Source: Lachnospiraceae bacterium
Lineage (GTDB): Bacteria > Bacillota > Clostridia > Lachnospirales > Lachnospiraceae
Direction of reading: 5' to 3'
Length of the DNA: 50,883 bases
NCBI GenBank assembly: GCA_900771955.1
Contig: CAAGPW010000075.1
Span: 1-50,883, forward strand
Shown here: piece by piece, positions 7,174 to 16,166 of the stretch
Position numbering within the stretch: the first letter of the stretch is position 1
Layout of the letters: each line of letters opens with the position of its first letter
Program-made: the position numbers and the translations under genes
The notes under the pieces: model-generated
Database searches by the model: none
The model's input: only the letters and a program-made list of their open reading frames with translations
Told to the model about the DNA's origin: nothing

Positions 7174-8274
7174 ATGGATTTTAATCTGGAACAATATTTA
7201 AACAATGGTGTGACCGATATTGCGCGTGATATCGCAAGAGCCTCGATCAGAAATCCCAGAACCAGCCTTTTTATGGCGCAGTTTGCGCTCGCTGCAAAAG
7301 CTGCGAACAGGAAAAGACAGGCAGCCGAAAAAAGGGGCGAACATATTCCGGCATTTCTTATGGCAAGTATCACAACCAGATGCAACCTGCACTGCGCGGG
7401 CTGTTATGCAAGGGCCAGCCACGGATGTGTGGATTCTGATGCCGCTTTAAAGGAGCTTCTTCCCACCGATGACTGGAACCGCATTTTTGATGAAGCAGAA
7501 AATCTTGGCATTGCGTTTATTCTGCTGGCCGGAGGGGAACCTTTCTTACGCCAGGATGTTCTGCGTGCAGCAGGCGCTCATAACAAGATTATTTTTCCGG
7601 TCTTCACGAACGGTACCATGCTGGATGATAAGGCCATGCATCTGCTCATGGACTGCCCGAACCTCCTTCCGGTTTTAAGCATTGAAGGTGACAGGACAAT
7701 CACCGATAAGAGACGCGGCGACGGTGTCTACGCCAGTCTGCGCGAGACCATGGCCTCTTTACACGAGCAGGACAAACTGTTTGGCTGTTCCATAACGGTT
7801 CAGAAAAATAATATGGAAGCCGTCCTCGATGATTCCTTTGTCAGAGAGATGGTAGATGCCGGATGCCGCGGCATCATTTACGTGGAATATGTTCCAATTG
7901 ACAAAGCTTCGGAATCTTTGGCTCCCGGTCCAAAAGAACGGGAATATATTGCCGAACGTGCGGATGCGCTGCGTGCCGCCCATCCGGAGCTGATCCTTAT
8001 CTCTTTTCCGGGGGATGAACAGGCATCCGGCGGCTGTCTGGCGGCTGGAAGGGGCTTTTTCCATATTAATGCCTATGGCAGCGCAGAACCCTGTCCATTT
8101 TCTGCCCACAGCGACTGTTCCTTAAAAAATATGTCTTTAAAAGAAGCCATGCACTCTCCGCTGTTTACGAAACTGCGCACATCCGGTGTCTTAGAGGAAC
8201 CTCATATCGGAAGCTGCACCCTCTTTCTTCAGGACGCAAAAGTAAAAGCACTGGAAGAAGGAGGCAGCCTATGA
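7174..8274 (+). CDS. Radical SAM protein with SPASM-like C-terminal cysteines
   Basis: A 366-residue radical SAM enzyme. The 4Fe-4S cluster motif is C70-x3-C74-x2-C77 (TTRCNLHCAGC), with the SAM-contact motif GGEP at about 120-123. C-terminal cysteines at about 288, 307, 315 and 348 (GGCLAAG, EPCPFS, SCTLF) suggest an auxiliary cluster of SPASM or twitch type. Such enzymes modify peptides, make cofactors or act on small molecules; no precursor peptide is visible beside it. A long basic N-terminal extension (residues 1-60) precedes the core. A GGAG site lies upstream of the ATG. The stop overlaps the TetR start (ATGA), so the two are coupled. Substrate unknown. Confidence 0.88.
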   Translation: MDFNLEQYLNNGVTDIARDIARASIRNPRTSLFMAQFALAAKAANRKRQAAEKRGEHIPAFLMASITTRCNLHCAGCYARASHGCVDSDAALKELLPTDDWNRIFDEAENLGIAFILLAGGEPFLRQDVLRAAGAHNKIIFPVFTNGTMLDDKAMHLLMDCPNLLPVLSIEGDRTITDKRRGDGVYASLRETMASLHEQDKLFGCSITVQKNNMEAVLDDSFVREMVDAGCRGIIYVEYVPIDKASESLAPGPKEREYIAERADALRAAHPELILISFPGDEQASGGCLAAGRGFFHINAYGSAEPCPFSAHSDCSLKNMSLKEAMHSPLFTKLRTSGVLEEPHIGSCTLFLQDAKVKALEEGGSL

Positions 8275-8891
8275 CGACCAAAGAACGTATCACCGAAGAG
8301 GCTCTCACTCTTTTTTCCACAAACGGCTATCAGGGAACCAGTGTAAAAAGTATCGCGGATGCAGTTGGTATCCGGGATGCCTCTTTATACAAACATTTTA
8401 AAAGTAAACAGGAAATTTTTTCTTCCATTGTCGATCTGATCAACACCCATATCGAAGGACTGTCCGAACAGCTCGGAATGCCCCCCTATGACAACAGTGC
8501 CAGTATGTCTGCCTCTTTTTACAAAAGTCTTGACTTAAACGGCTTAAAAAAGCTGTCCGAAAAAGTATTTTTGTTTTATCTGACAGACTCTTATATTTCA
8601 AGATTCTGGAGGCTCTCCCATATGGAGCAATACAGAAATCCTGAAATTTATGACATGTTCCAGCGGATTTTTTTAGATCAGGCAATTGTCTATCAGACAC
8701 AGTTATTCCAGGAAATGATGGAACAGGGGGTACTGCGCAGGGGTGATCCCCGCGCAGTCGCAATCAATTTCTATTCCCCCATTTTTTTACTTTTAACAAA
8801 GTACAGCGGGCAAAAAGAAAAGACAAAAGAAGCTCTTACCATTTTAAACAAGCAAATCGAAGAGTTCTTTCGCCTTTATCATATTGACTGA
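8271..8891 (+). CDS. TetR family regulator
   Basis: A 206-residue TetR-type repressor. The HTH covers about residues 5-47 (ALTLFSTNGYQGTSVKSIAD, then GIRDASLYKHFKSKQEIF), followed by an all-helical ligand domain. Its ATG overlaps the stop of the radical SAM gene, and it shares the promoter at 7055 with two perfect palindromes. Autorepression with release by a ligand tied to the radical SAM reaction is likely but inferred. The gene ends one base before the converging MATE pseudogene. Confidence 0.9.
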   Translation: MTTKERITEEALTLFSTNGYQGTSVKSIADAVGIRDASLYKHFKSKQEIFSSIVDLINTHIEGLSEQLGMPPYDNSASMSASFYKSLDLNGLKKLSEKVFLFYLTDSYISRFWRLSHMEQYRNPEIYDMFQRIFLDQAIVYQTQLFQEMMEQGVLRRGDPRAVAINFYSPIFLLLTKYSGQKEKTKEALTILNKQIEEFFRLYHID

Positions 8892-10209
8892 TCAGTAACC
8901 ATACTGCTTTCTGCCCCGGATCAGAAAAGTTACGGTTACAAGTAATGTAATGACCTCCGCAACCGTTACCGCGCACCAGATCCCGTCAATGCCAAACCAG
9001 ATAGGAAGGAGCACAACCGCTATGATCTGAATGACCAGTGTGCGCAAAAAGGAGATCGCAGCTGATACTTTTCCGTTATTCAGTCCGGTAAAAAATGCGG
9101 AGCCAAAAATATTAAATCCACTGAACAGATAGGAGACTGAATACAGCATAAATCCTTTTCGGGTCATCTGACAGAACACCTCGTCATAGCCGACAAATAT
9201 CTTTGCGACCGGAAGCGCCAGGATTTCTGTGACCGCTGTGATCACAAGTGCCGCGCATCCGGTGATCACAAGACTGTTTTTTAGTATGTTATGAAGTTCT
9301 TTTCTGTTCTTTGCACCATAATGATAACCGACGATCGGATTGATGCCGATCGCATAGCCCATATATACTGCAACTGCCAGATATGAGGCGTACATCACGA
9401 GCAATTCCATTCTCCGCAGCCGCCCTCATGAGCTGAAAATTATATAACACTGATACCAGTGAGATTGAAAGGTTCGAAAGCATTTCCGAAGAACCGTTGC
9501 TGCATGCCTTTCCGATGCTTTTCCAGTCAAAACGCGTCGGGGAGATCTGCAGTGCACTTTTATTTTTCCGCACAAAATAGACAAATGGAATCAGTCCGCC
9601 GACACACTGGCTTGCAAACGTAGCCGCTGCTGCCCCGGCGATCCCAAAAGGAAATACCGCGACAAAAAGGAAATCCAGTCCCATATTTACAATGCCAGCC
9701 GTAACCGAGATATACAGCCCGTAATGCTGCTTTCCGGCTGTCGTAAGGAAACTCTGAAAGCTGTTCTGCAACATATAAAACGGCTCCGCGAGAATTAAGA
9801 TCCGCCCATACAAAACAGCATTCTCACGGATGTGTTCACTCGCCCCGAGCAGATCTACGATCTGCGGCATAAAAAGAAAGCCTGCGGCGGCGATCACCGC
9901 AGCTCCGATCAGGAGCAGGAAGATCAGCATGGAAAAAACTTCATTTGCTTTCTTTTTATCTTTCAATCCCAGATAAAAAGCGACCAGTGCGCTTCCGCCG
10001 GTTCCGATCATAAACCCAAAGGATGCGATCGCCATAAGCACCGGCATGATCAGGTTCACCGCCGCAAAGGCATTTTTCCCGGCATAATTGGATACAAAAA
10101 AGCCATCTACAATGCTGTATACCGATGTCATCACCATCATCGCCACACACGGCAGCACATAACGAATCAGTTTTTTATAGGTAAAATGTTCTGAAATATT
10201 TACTTCCAT
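8892..10209 (-). pseudogene. MATE family transporter (copy 2) with a frameshift
   Basis: From 10209 the sequence is a normal MATE N-terminal two thirds (YKKLIRYVLPCVAMMVMTSV, then VDGFFVSNYAGKNAF) up to AAAENGIA near 9405. The frame then shifts, and the C-terminal third continues from about 9405 (VMYASYLAVAVYMGYAIGIN, then PIVGYHYGAKNRKELHNIL) to 8892. A few residues usual here between GIA and VMY appear to be missing, so a small deletion (such as 11 bases) rather than a single-base error is likely. The start overlaps the end of the MarR gene, so this was a MarR-controlled pump. Confidence 0.82.
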
Positions 10210-10664
10210 AGTTCTTTCGCTTTCTCCTTTACTGAATTGACCTGTCTTTGCATCAGTCCGAGCAGCAATGCCCGTTCCTCTTCACTAAAACTGGAAAATG
10301 CCAAAACATCTGCCTCGATCAGCGGCAGGATCGCCTTTGTGGCAAAGGCATTCCCCGCTTCCGTGATCGCAAGATATTTCACATTCCCCCTGCCTTTTTC
10401 ACTGACCAGTGCAAGAAGCCCGTCCTCTTTCATTTTTTTTACCGCTGAATTTACGGTCTGCTTGGGCAGAAACCATTTTTCACACAGATCCGTCTGCGTA
10501 ACCGTTTTATCTTCATTGATGATCAGTATATACAGTATCCAATATGCCGCCGCCGACAATCCTGCTCTTTTTGCTGCCGTTTCCCAGATATCTTCCTGCT
10601 CTTTCCACAATCTGTTATATGTTTCAAGCTGTTCCATCAGCTTATCTGATTCTTCTGTTTTCAT
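10200..10664 (-). CDS. MarR family regulator
   Basis: A 154-residue winged-helix protein of the MarR family. An N-terminal helix (KLMEQLETYNRLWKEQEDIW) is followed by HTH and wing at about residues 53-95 (TQTDLCEKWFLPKQTVNSAV, then LLALVSEKGRGNVKYL) and a C-terminal dimerisation helix. I chose the ATG at 10664, seven bases after AAGGTGAG. The stop overlaps the MATE start at 10209, a classic regulator-pump pair, although the pump is now frameshifted. Two palindromes at the promoter (10732-10767) are probable operators. Confidence 0.88.
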   Translation of the reverse strand: MKTEESDKLMEQLETYNRLWKEQEDIWETAAKRAGLSAAAYWILYILIINEDKTVTQTDLCEKWFLPKQTVNSAVKKMKEDGLLALVSEKGRGNVKYLAITEAGNAFATKAILPLIEADVLAFSSFSEEERALLLGLMQRQVNSVKEKAKELWK

Positions 10665-10727
10665 ATAAGGTCTCACCTTTTCACTTAAATTTCCGGTTCC
10701 CCACTGCTTTTACTCTGTAAAACGCAG

Positions 10728-10776
10728 AAAATCCGAAATCGGATCTGATTGCAAGTCCGATTTCGGATTTTGTCAA
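10728..10776 (-). promoter_or_regulatory. MarR promoter with two palindromic sites, or terminator of the upstream operon
   Basis: Minus strand TTGACA (10776-10771), a 17-base spacer and TGCAAT (10753-10748) form a promoter for the marR-MATE pair. The palindrome TCCGATTTCGGA (10756-10767) fills the spacer and a second, TCCGAAATCGGA (10732-10743), covers the start. Together they make 16-base perfect arms (10728-10743 and 10756-10771), which in RNA would form a hairpin ending in T4. It may therefore also end the DUF3021 transcript. Confidence 0.65.
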
Positions 10777-10815
10777 GTTTTTTCAATTTTTGTCAATTGC
10801 GTGATCGTTTTGCTG

Positions 10816-11274
10816 CTATTTTTCCTGTTTTTCCAGACGCTCTTTCAGTTTCCGGTTCATGCGGTCTGCCACACGGCTCTCCATATAATAACTGATCGCA
10901 ACAACACTGAAATAGACAAACAGGATAGATCCTTCCATTCCGGCGATCATCCGCCAGTCTGAGAGATAAAACCAGTCAAACCAGAAGCCACAGCCCAAAA
11001 CCACCACATTTACAAACAGAAAATAGAACAGATTTCGGATCAGCATTGCCTTTTTGGATATTTCTTTTTCCGAATCGGAAACCGGAAAGGCAAGTATCGA
11101 ACCAAGGCTTGTGAAAAACGAAACCCCTAAGATCTCCCAAAGGATCGTGACATCGAGCTCTGCCTTCCGCCCCCAGAATATCACGATATAAACCGCGGAA
11201 ACAAATACGACCAGCGTGACGACCCGCATATATATGGTCAGGAAATTTTGTATTATCTTTCTTATTTTTTCCAT
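10816..11274 (-). CDS. DUF3021 membrane protein
   Basis: A 152-residue protein with four predicted membrane segments (VVTLVVFVSAVYIVIFW; an ILWEILGVSFFTSLGSILAF segment; a FYFLFVNVVVLGCGFWF segment; SILFVYFSVVAISYYM) and a charged C-terminal tail. This is the DUF3021 layout. Such proteins almost always sit directly downstream of a LytTR DNA-binding protein, as here (nine-base gap), and are thought to restrain that partner at the membrane. GGAGGACACC precedes the ATG. Confidence 0.85.
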   Translation of the reverse strand: MEKIRKIIQNFLTIYMRVVTLVVFVSAVYIVIFWGRKAELDVTILWEILGVSFFTSLGSILAFPVSDSEKEISKKAMLIRNLFYFLFVNVVVLGCGFWFDWFYLSDWRMIAGMEGSILFVYFSVVAISYYMESRVADRMNRKLKERLEKQEK

Positions 11275-11283
11275 GGTGTCCTC

Positions 11284-11721
11284 CTATATCCCAAGCCGTT
11301 CTTTTAGCAGCGCGACATACTGCCTTGAAATAATGACTTTTTCTCCATTTTTCAACAGCGCCTCAAATCGCCCGCCAAAGGCAGGCGACAGGCTTTTTAT
11401 CTTGTCCAGATTTAAGATCGTTGATTTCGTTGCGCGCATGAAGCTTGCCGCGTTTAACTCCTCTTCGAGCTCATACAGCTTGCTTTTTACCTCATAAACC
11501 TCTTTTTCACAATAAGCAAATACCTTTTGATCCACACTTTCAAAATAGTAGATCGTTCCCGGTTCGATCAGATGGATCGTTCCATTCTGATATACTGTCA
11601 GTTTGTCATTTCCCTGTTTGAATTTTGCCAGAAGCCGCAGCATATCTTCACTTAACTGACTGCATTTTATAATGATCTCCTCTTCCTCTCCGGGCAAAAG
11701 ATCTAATATGGTTACCTTCAT
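11284..11721 (-). CDS. LytTR-domain DNA-binding regulator
   Basis: A 145-residue protein with a short N-terminal region and a LytTR domain covering about residues 45-143 (IHLIEPGTIYYFESVDQKVF near the start of the domain, MRATKSTILNLDKIK in the middle, ISRQYVALLKERLGI at the end). No receiver domain is present, so this is the stand-alone type that pairs with DUF3021. The gene follows the ABC exporter by 15 bases and probably regulates it in answer to the state of its membrane partner. Length and order match known LytTR regulatory pairs. Confidence 0.88.
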   Translation of the reverse strand: MKVTILDLLPGEEEEIIIKCSQLSEDMLRLLAKFKQGNDKLTVYQNGTIHLIEPGTIYYFESVDQKVFAYCEKEVYEVKSKLYELEEELNAASFMRATKSTILNLDKIKSLSPAFGGRFEALLKNGEKVIISRQYVALLKERLGI

Positions 11722-11736
11722 ACCGTCCTCTTTCTC

Positions 11737-12648
11737 TTAGCGATTCAAATGCTTTTTCTTCGAGACAATGATCGTAAGGATCAATGCCACACAGCCACAT
11801 CCTACCATAAATAGAAGCTGTGCGCCAGTACTTATAAGTTTATCATGCATATTTACGGTAATGCCCATGTACTCCTCATAGCCATCCATGACGGCCTCTG
11901 GCAAATCGGTAAAGGTTGTCTTCAATGCTTCCTCACAGCAGACCTTTCGCATGACAGACGCGCCGTGCAGAATTGGAAGATATTTTAAGACACGTGCCAC
12001 GGAATCCGGCAGATAGCCCATTGGAAGATAAATTCCCCCCACAAAACCGACCAGTGTTCCTACCACCGTTGCGATACCTGACCATGCACTGGTACTTTTT
12101 ATAAAAAGTGCGATAAGATACATGATAATTGAAAAAATACAAACATTTAAAAAAGTATATACTATAATCCGAACTACCGCGCCGGCCGGAAGCATCTCTC
12201 CACCAGATATGCCAATATACGCCACTGCCGCAAAGAACGTCAGAAGGCAGAATACCGTTCCGATCACGACCGCTGAGGAAATATAGGAAAAAGCCACCAC
12301 ACTTTTGGAAACCGGAGCCGCATAAAAACTTTCCAGACGGTGCTCATTCTGATCGCTGATCATCGTTCCGATCACCGTCAGTGTAACGGTCAGTGAATTG
12401 ACCACCAGGATTCCCGCAAGCGTCCAATACTGTACCAGATGCGTTGCATGCTCCTCATCCAGCGTGGCATCACGCACCCCGCCGTAGGTATTTAACAGAT
12501 CCGTAACACTGTCCACATTCATCCGCGCAAGGAAAACTCCCATTAACATCAATACAATTAACATAGACAGCAGAGAAAAAAATACTGCCGACCGGTCCCT
12601 TAAAAACACCAGACAATTTCGTTTTGTCAGATTCAGATATTTACGCAT
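11737..12648 (-). CDS. ABC-2 type permease
   Basis: A 303-residue permease with six predicted membrane segments and a large extracytoplasmic loop after the first (about residues 40-80). The ABC-2 pattern is clear: MISDQNEHRLESFYAAPVSK in the cytoplasmic loop, and LVGFVGGIYLPMGYLPDSVA before the last third. It overlaps the ATPase gene by eight bases, so the two are coupled. It probably forms a drug or lipid exporter with that ATPase, with LytTR/DUF3021 as its regulators. Substrate unknown. Confidence 0.87.
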   Translation of the reverse strand: MRKYLNLTKRNCLVFLRDRSAVFFSLLSMLIVLMLMGVFLARMNVDSVTDLLNTYGGVRDATLDEEHATHLVQYWTLAGILVVNSLTVTLTVIGTMISDQNEHRLESFYAAPVSKSVVAFSYISSAVVIGTVFCLLTFFAAVAYIGISGGEMLPAGAVVRIIVYTFLNVCIFSIIMYLIALFIKSTSAWSGIATVVGTLVGFVGGIYLPMGYLPDSVARVLKYLPILHGASVMRKVCCEEALKTTFTDLPEAVMDGYEEYMGITVNMHDKLISTGAQLLFMVGCGCVALILTIIVSKKKHLNR

Positions 12649-13615
12649 CTCTTTCCCCTCCTGTCACATTCAAAAACACATCATCCATCGTTCCCTGGAT
12701 CACTTCAAATCCATTGATATCATTCCGCATCTCATCCAGATACCGCATAGCATCCATAGTCCGGTCTATGCGCAGTGAAATATAAGTATCTTTCCTGAAA
12801 TATGTTACTTTTTGCTCCTTTAGCCTTGTGATAAGTTCGCTTTCTTTATCTGGTTTATAATATAAGCGCAGCTTATCTTTGGCAAATTCATCTTTAAGTT
12901 CAAACGGCGTTCCAAACGAGATCAGCTTTCCGTGATCCATGATCGCGATATGATTTGCCCGTGCTGCCTCCTCCATATAATGTGTGGTTAAAAATACCGT
13001 CATTTCCATCTCTTTTTGCAGGTCGTGCACGGTCTCCCACACCTTTTTTCTGGTTGCCGGATCAAGTCCCGTCGTCGGCTCATCCAAAAACAGGATATCC
13101 GGTGCATGCATGAGCGCCGCTGCAATCTCCGCCCGTCTTTTCTGCCCTCCGGACAGCTTTCTGTATGGTCTTTTTAAGACATCCGAAAGCGCCAGGATCT
13201 CTGTGACATGGGCAAGATTTTTTCTTAGCTTTGCCTTATCCGTCTCATAGAGTCCGCCCCGGATCAGCAGATTCTCACGGACACTCAGCCGGTCATCCAG
13301 ACAGTTGTTCTGATAAACCACTCCGATATGATGTTTGATCTTTTCGTCGTCTTTTCCAAGCCGGTCCCCCAGGATCACCGCACTCCCATCCGTAGGTGGA
13401 AACAATGTACAGAGCATATTGATCGTCGTTGATTTTCCCGCGCCGTTTACACCAAGGAACCCAAACAGTTCACCCTTTTTTACGGAAAAGCTGATGTCAT
13501 CCACCGCTTTTACGTCCCGGTAATACTTTTTTAAGTGTGATACTTCAATTACTGTCTGTGCATTTTCTATATCTTGCATATCTTTCATATCTTGTATATC
13601 ATTTATGTCTTTCAT
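12641..13615 (-). CDS. ABC exporter ATP-binding protein (DrrA-like)
   Basis: A 324-residue ATPase. Walker A is GVNGAGKSTT (about residues 55-64), the signature is LSGGQKRRAEIAAAL (about 155-169), Walker B is DILFLDEPTTGLD (about 174-186), and the H-loop is FLTTHYMEEAA. A C-terminal extension of about 90 residues is usual for DrrA-type exporters. The ATG at 13615 follows GGAGGGAGACAG. Residues 1-18 (MKDINDIQDMKDMQDIEN) are an odd low-complexity stretch built from imperfect repeats, and the normal domain begins only at VIEVSHLKKYY. First gene of a four-gene operon. Confidence 0.9.
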   Translation of the reverse strand: MKDINDIQDMKDMQDIENAQTVIEVSHLKKYYRDVKAVDDISFSVKKGELFGFLGVNGAGKSTTINMLCTLFPPTDGSAVILGDRLGKDDEKIKHHIGVVYQNNCLDDRLSVRENLLIRGGLYETDKAKLRKNLAHVTEILALSDVLKRPYRKLSGGQKRRAEIAAALMHAPDILFLDEPTTGLDPATRKKVWETVHDLQKEMEMTVFLTTHYMEEAARANHIAIMDHGKLISFGTPFELKDEFAKDKLRLYYKPDKESELITRLKEQKVTYFRKDTYISLRIDRTMDAMRYLDEMRNDINGFEVIQGTMDDVFLNVTGGERDA

Positions 13616-13741
13616 ATCTACTGTCTCCCTCCATTTTCATTTTTTAATACGCTTTTTCCCGCTTCTCCTACACTATACGCACTCCGCATTTCCTTTTCAA
13701 GAGCTGTTCCGTTAAGCTGTAAAAAACGACTGGTAAGATGT

Positions 13742-13768
13742 AAAAAGGAGACGGTATCTTCCGTCTCC
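13742..13768 (-). terminator. Terminator of the metNIQ-M20 operon
   Basis: Minus strand GGAGACGG (13768-13761) pairs with CCGTCTCC (13754-13747), then T5 (13746-13742). It lies about 30 bases past the M20 stop and before the ABC exporter operon. A standard intrinsic terminator. Confidence 0.88.
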
Positions 13769-13798
13769 CTGTTATCTGATGCACCTCTTATATCTTTT

Positions 13799-15115
13799 TT
13801 ATCTCTCCACCCGGTTCATGGAATCCATAAATTTTACATATTCCTCTTTGGTATAAACCGGTTTATAATCTGCTACCGTCTTTTTTGCCGCAGCCGCGCC
13901 GTCCTTTAATAAATGATACGCTGACAGCGCAAATATCTTGGCTGTTGTGATATAGGCAAGCTCCTCATCTACGATATCAAAATCTACCGAATGCAGTCCA
14001 CTCACCTTTCCTCCGGTGTTAAAGGTAAGTACCGGCTGAATATGCTTCAGATCCCCGACATCGGTAGAACCGCCGGAGTGAAAGCCGGTGTCCGCCTTTG
14101 TGATCCTGTATTTCGTACCCTCTGTAGCTGCCTCTGCTGCAGCTAGAACCGCAGGATTCGCCTCCTCCGCCAGATTCGGCAGATAGCCCGGCAGTGTGGT
14201 GATCTCATAGTCCGATCCGATCGCATATGCCCCTGCTGTGAACGCTCTGGAAGTTTTTTCATCTGCATCCACGATCGCATCAATATTTGCCGCCCGCACC
14301 AGCGTCTCGATCACAACCTCATCCGGTACGACATTTACGAGGTTTCCGCCTTTGGTGATGATCGGATGTACACGCACAGAATCCTTATCCTGAAATGTCT
14401 CACGCTGAAATGCCAGCGCGGAAAGTCCAAGTGTCGCCGCATTTAACGCATTCACGCCAAGATGCGGTGCTCCTGCCGCATGTGCTGCCTTTCCTTTATA
14501 ACGGATGATCTTTGACACAAATCCGTTTCCGGTTCCGCTTCCAACCAGCACATCCTCATCTCCGATGTGATGCACCACACTTAAGTTAATGTCATCAAAC
14601 GCGCCTTCCCGGATCAGCTCGCATTTTCCGCCGCCGTATACGATCTTCCCCTGCTCCTTTAACTGGTTTTTATATTCGATCTCGCCGTACTCCTCCGCCG
14701 GAACTGCAAAAAACACAACCTGACCATCCAGTGTTTTCGCGATCCCCGGGTCTGTCAGTGCAATTGCAGCGCCGATGATACCCGCAAGCTGCGCGTGATG
14801 TCCGCAGCAATGTGCCGCCTGCGTTTCCGGATTCACATATTTATGCTCCGGGATGCGCAGCGCATCCAGTTCCCCGATCAGCGCAAGGCTGGTATTTTCT
14901 TTTTTCTCCGGATTCAGATACCCTTTTACACCGGTGATCGCAAATCCATCTTCCACCTTCAGTCCGAGCTTTTCCAGGAACTCCTTTGCCTTCTGTGAGG
15001 TGCGGAACTCTTTATAGCCAAGCTCCGCATGTGTATAGATATCTCTGGCAAATGCGATGATCTCATCTCTGTGCCGGTCGATCTGTTCTATGATCTTACT
15101 TTCTGTTGCATCCAT
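13799..15115 (-). CDS. M20 family amidohydrolase
   Basis: A 438-residue M20-type metallohydrolase of the AbgB-like amidohydrolase group. Visible ligand motifs are CCGHHAQLAG (about residues 101-110), VPAEEYGE (about 137-144) with the catalytic Glu pair, VVHHIGDED in the middle, and SGLHSVDFD near the C-terminus with the last metal His. The group cleaves N-acyl or aminobenzoyl amino-acid conjugates. As last gene of the metNIQ operon (36 bases after metQ) it may release methionine or cysteine from an imported conjugate, which is inference from context. GGAGGGAAAGAC precedes the ATG. Exact substrate unknown. Confidence 0.85.
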   Translation of the reverse strand: MDATESKIIEQIDRHRDEIIAFARDIYTHAELGYKEFRTSQKAKEFLEKLGLKVEDGFAITGVKGYLNPEKKENTSLALIGELDALRIPEHKYVNPETQAAHCCGHHAQLAGIIGAAIALTDPGIAKTLDGQVVFFAVPAEEYGEIEYKNQLKEQGKIVYGGGKCELIREGAFDDINLSVVHHIGDEDVLVGSGTGNGFVSKIIRYKGKAAHAAGAPHLGVNALNAATLGLSALAFQRETFQDKDSVRVHPIITKGGNLVNVVPDEVVIETLVRAANIDAIVDADEKTSRAFTAGAYAIGSDYEITTLPGYLPNLAEEANPAVLAAAEAATEGTKYRITKADTGFHSGGSTDVGDLKHIQPVLTFNTGGKVSGLHSVDFDIVDEELAYITTAKIFALSAYHLLKDGAAAAKKTVADYKPVYTKEEYVKFMDSMNRVER

Positions 15116-15151
15116 GTCTTTCCCTCCTTATTTCTGTCTTTGCCCTGTTCT

Positions 15152-16048
15152 TTATTCAAACAGGGAATCCGGTACATACCATAATCCGTCGTTATTTTCG
15201 TCCAGATACTGTTTAAATTCATCGGAATGATATGCATCTACGATCGCCTGTGCCCATTTTGCGTCTTTGTTTTCTTCCTTTACTACAACCTGTAAGATCA
15301 GATGATCTAAAATATCTTCATTCAAAAGCGCGGTGGATGGATCGATACCTGCATTGTATACAATACTTCCGGTGATGACCGCATAGGAAAAGTCGCTGAG
15401 CGTCGTCGGGATATTGGTCGAAGATAATTCCACAAACTCCAGGTTGTGTGGGTTCTCCACGATGTCTGCCTGTGTTACTTCTGCAATATTCTTATCCGGG
15501 TCTAACTTGATCCAGCCTGCTTTCTGAAGCAGTGCATAGGCACGCGCTGTATTTGCCGCATCATTCGGCACTGCGATGGTATCTCCGTCTTTTAACTCAT
15601 CCAGTGATTTGTGTGTTGCGGAAAAAATACCTGCCGGAACAGTCGGGATCGGTGAGATCGGCACCAGATCTCCGTCGTAGGTCGCGTTGAAATTCTCCGC
15701 ATAAGCGGTATGCTGCTCTACATTAAAATCGATTTCTCCGTCGTTTAAAGCAATATCACTCTGCAGGAGATCGGAAAAATCCACTTCTTCTACCGTGTAG
15801 CCCTCTTTTTCGAGGATCGGTTTGATCGCATCCTCAAATAAAACCGTATATGGTCCTGCTGCTTTTCCGTATTTAATCGTTGTTTTCTCACTGTTTGCTG
15901 CTGTTACCGTATCTGCTGCGGTGGACGCTTCCACATCTGCCTTTCCGGCCGTCTCTGTTTTGGCTGATCCACATCCTGCTGCCTGAAATGCTGCTGCTGC
16001 AATAATTACTGCTGTTGTGATCTGTTTTGTTAATTTATTAAATTTCAT
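15152..16048 (-). CDS. metQ: MetQ/NlpA-family substrate-binding lipoprotein
   Basis: A 298-residue lipoprotein: a signal peptide with a basic start, a hydrophobic AVIIAAAAF stretch and a lipobox ending FQAAGC, so Cys26 would be lipidated. The NlpA-type domain follows (IKYGKAAGPYTVLFEDAIKP near residue 60; IAVPNDAANTARAYALLQKA in the middle; LWYVPDSLF at the end). MetQ binds methionine for MetNI; some relatives prefer other sulfur amino acids. A GAGGAGACATT ribosome site precedes the ATG. The gene lies 118 bases after metI, longer than the other gaps in the operon. Confidence 0.9.
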   Translation of the reverse strand: MKFNKLTKQITTAVIIAAAAFQAAGCGSAKTETAGKADVEASTAADTVTAANSEKTTIKYGKAAGPYTVLFEDAIKPILEKEGYTVEEVDFSDLLQSDIALNDGEIDFNVEQHTAYAENFNATYDGDLVPISPIPTVPAGIFSATHKSLDELKDGDTIAVPNDAANTARAYALLQKAGWIKLDPDKNIAEVTQADIVENPHNLEFVELSSTNIPTTLSDFSYAVITGSIVYNAGIDPSTALLNEDILDHLILQVVVKEENKDAKWAQAIVDAYHSDEFKQYLDENNDGLWYVPDSLFE

Positions 16049-16166
16049 AATGTCTCCTCTTTCTGCCGGTTTCCCCGGACTTTCTGATTATTTTTTATTT
16101 TTCTGTTACTGTTTTTGTTTTTCTTTTCTGTTGTTGATTTTCCTGTTTCTGTTTCATGCTGCCACT

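Noticed and set aside
16049..16166. Short Gln/Lys-rich frame (about 20 codons) between metI and metQ
   Set aside because: No ribosome site; it reflects an A-rich, CAGAAA-repeating spacer rather than a gene.
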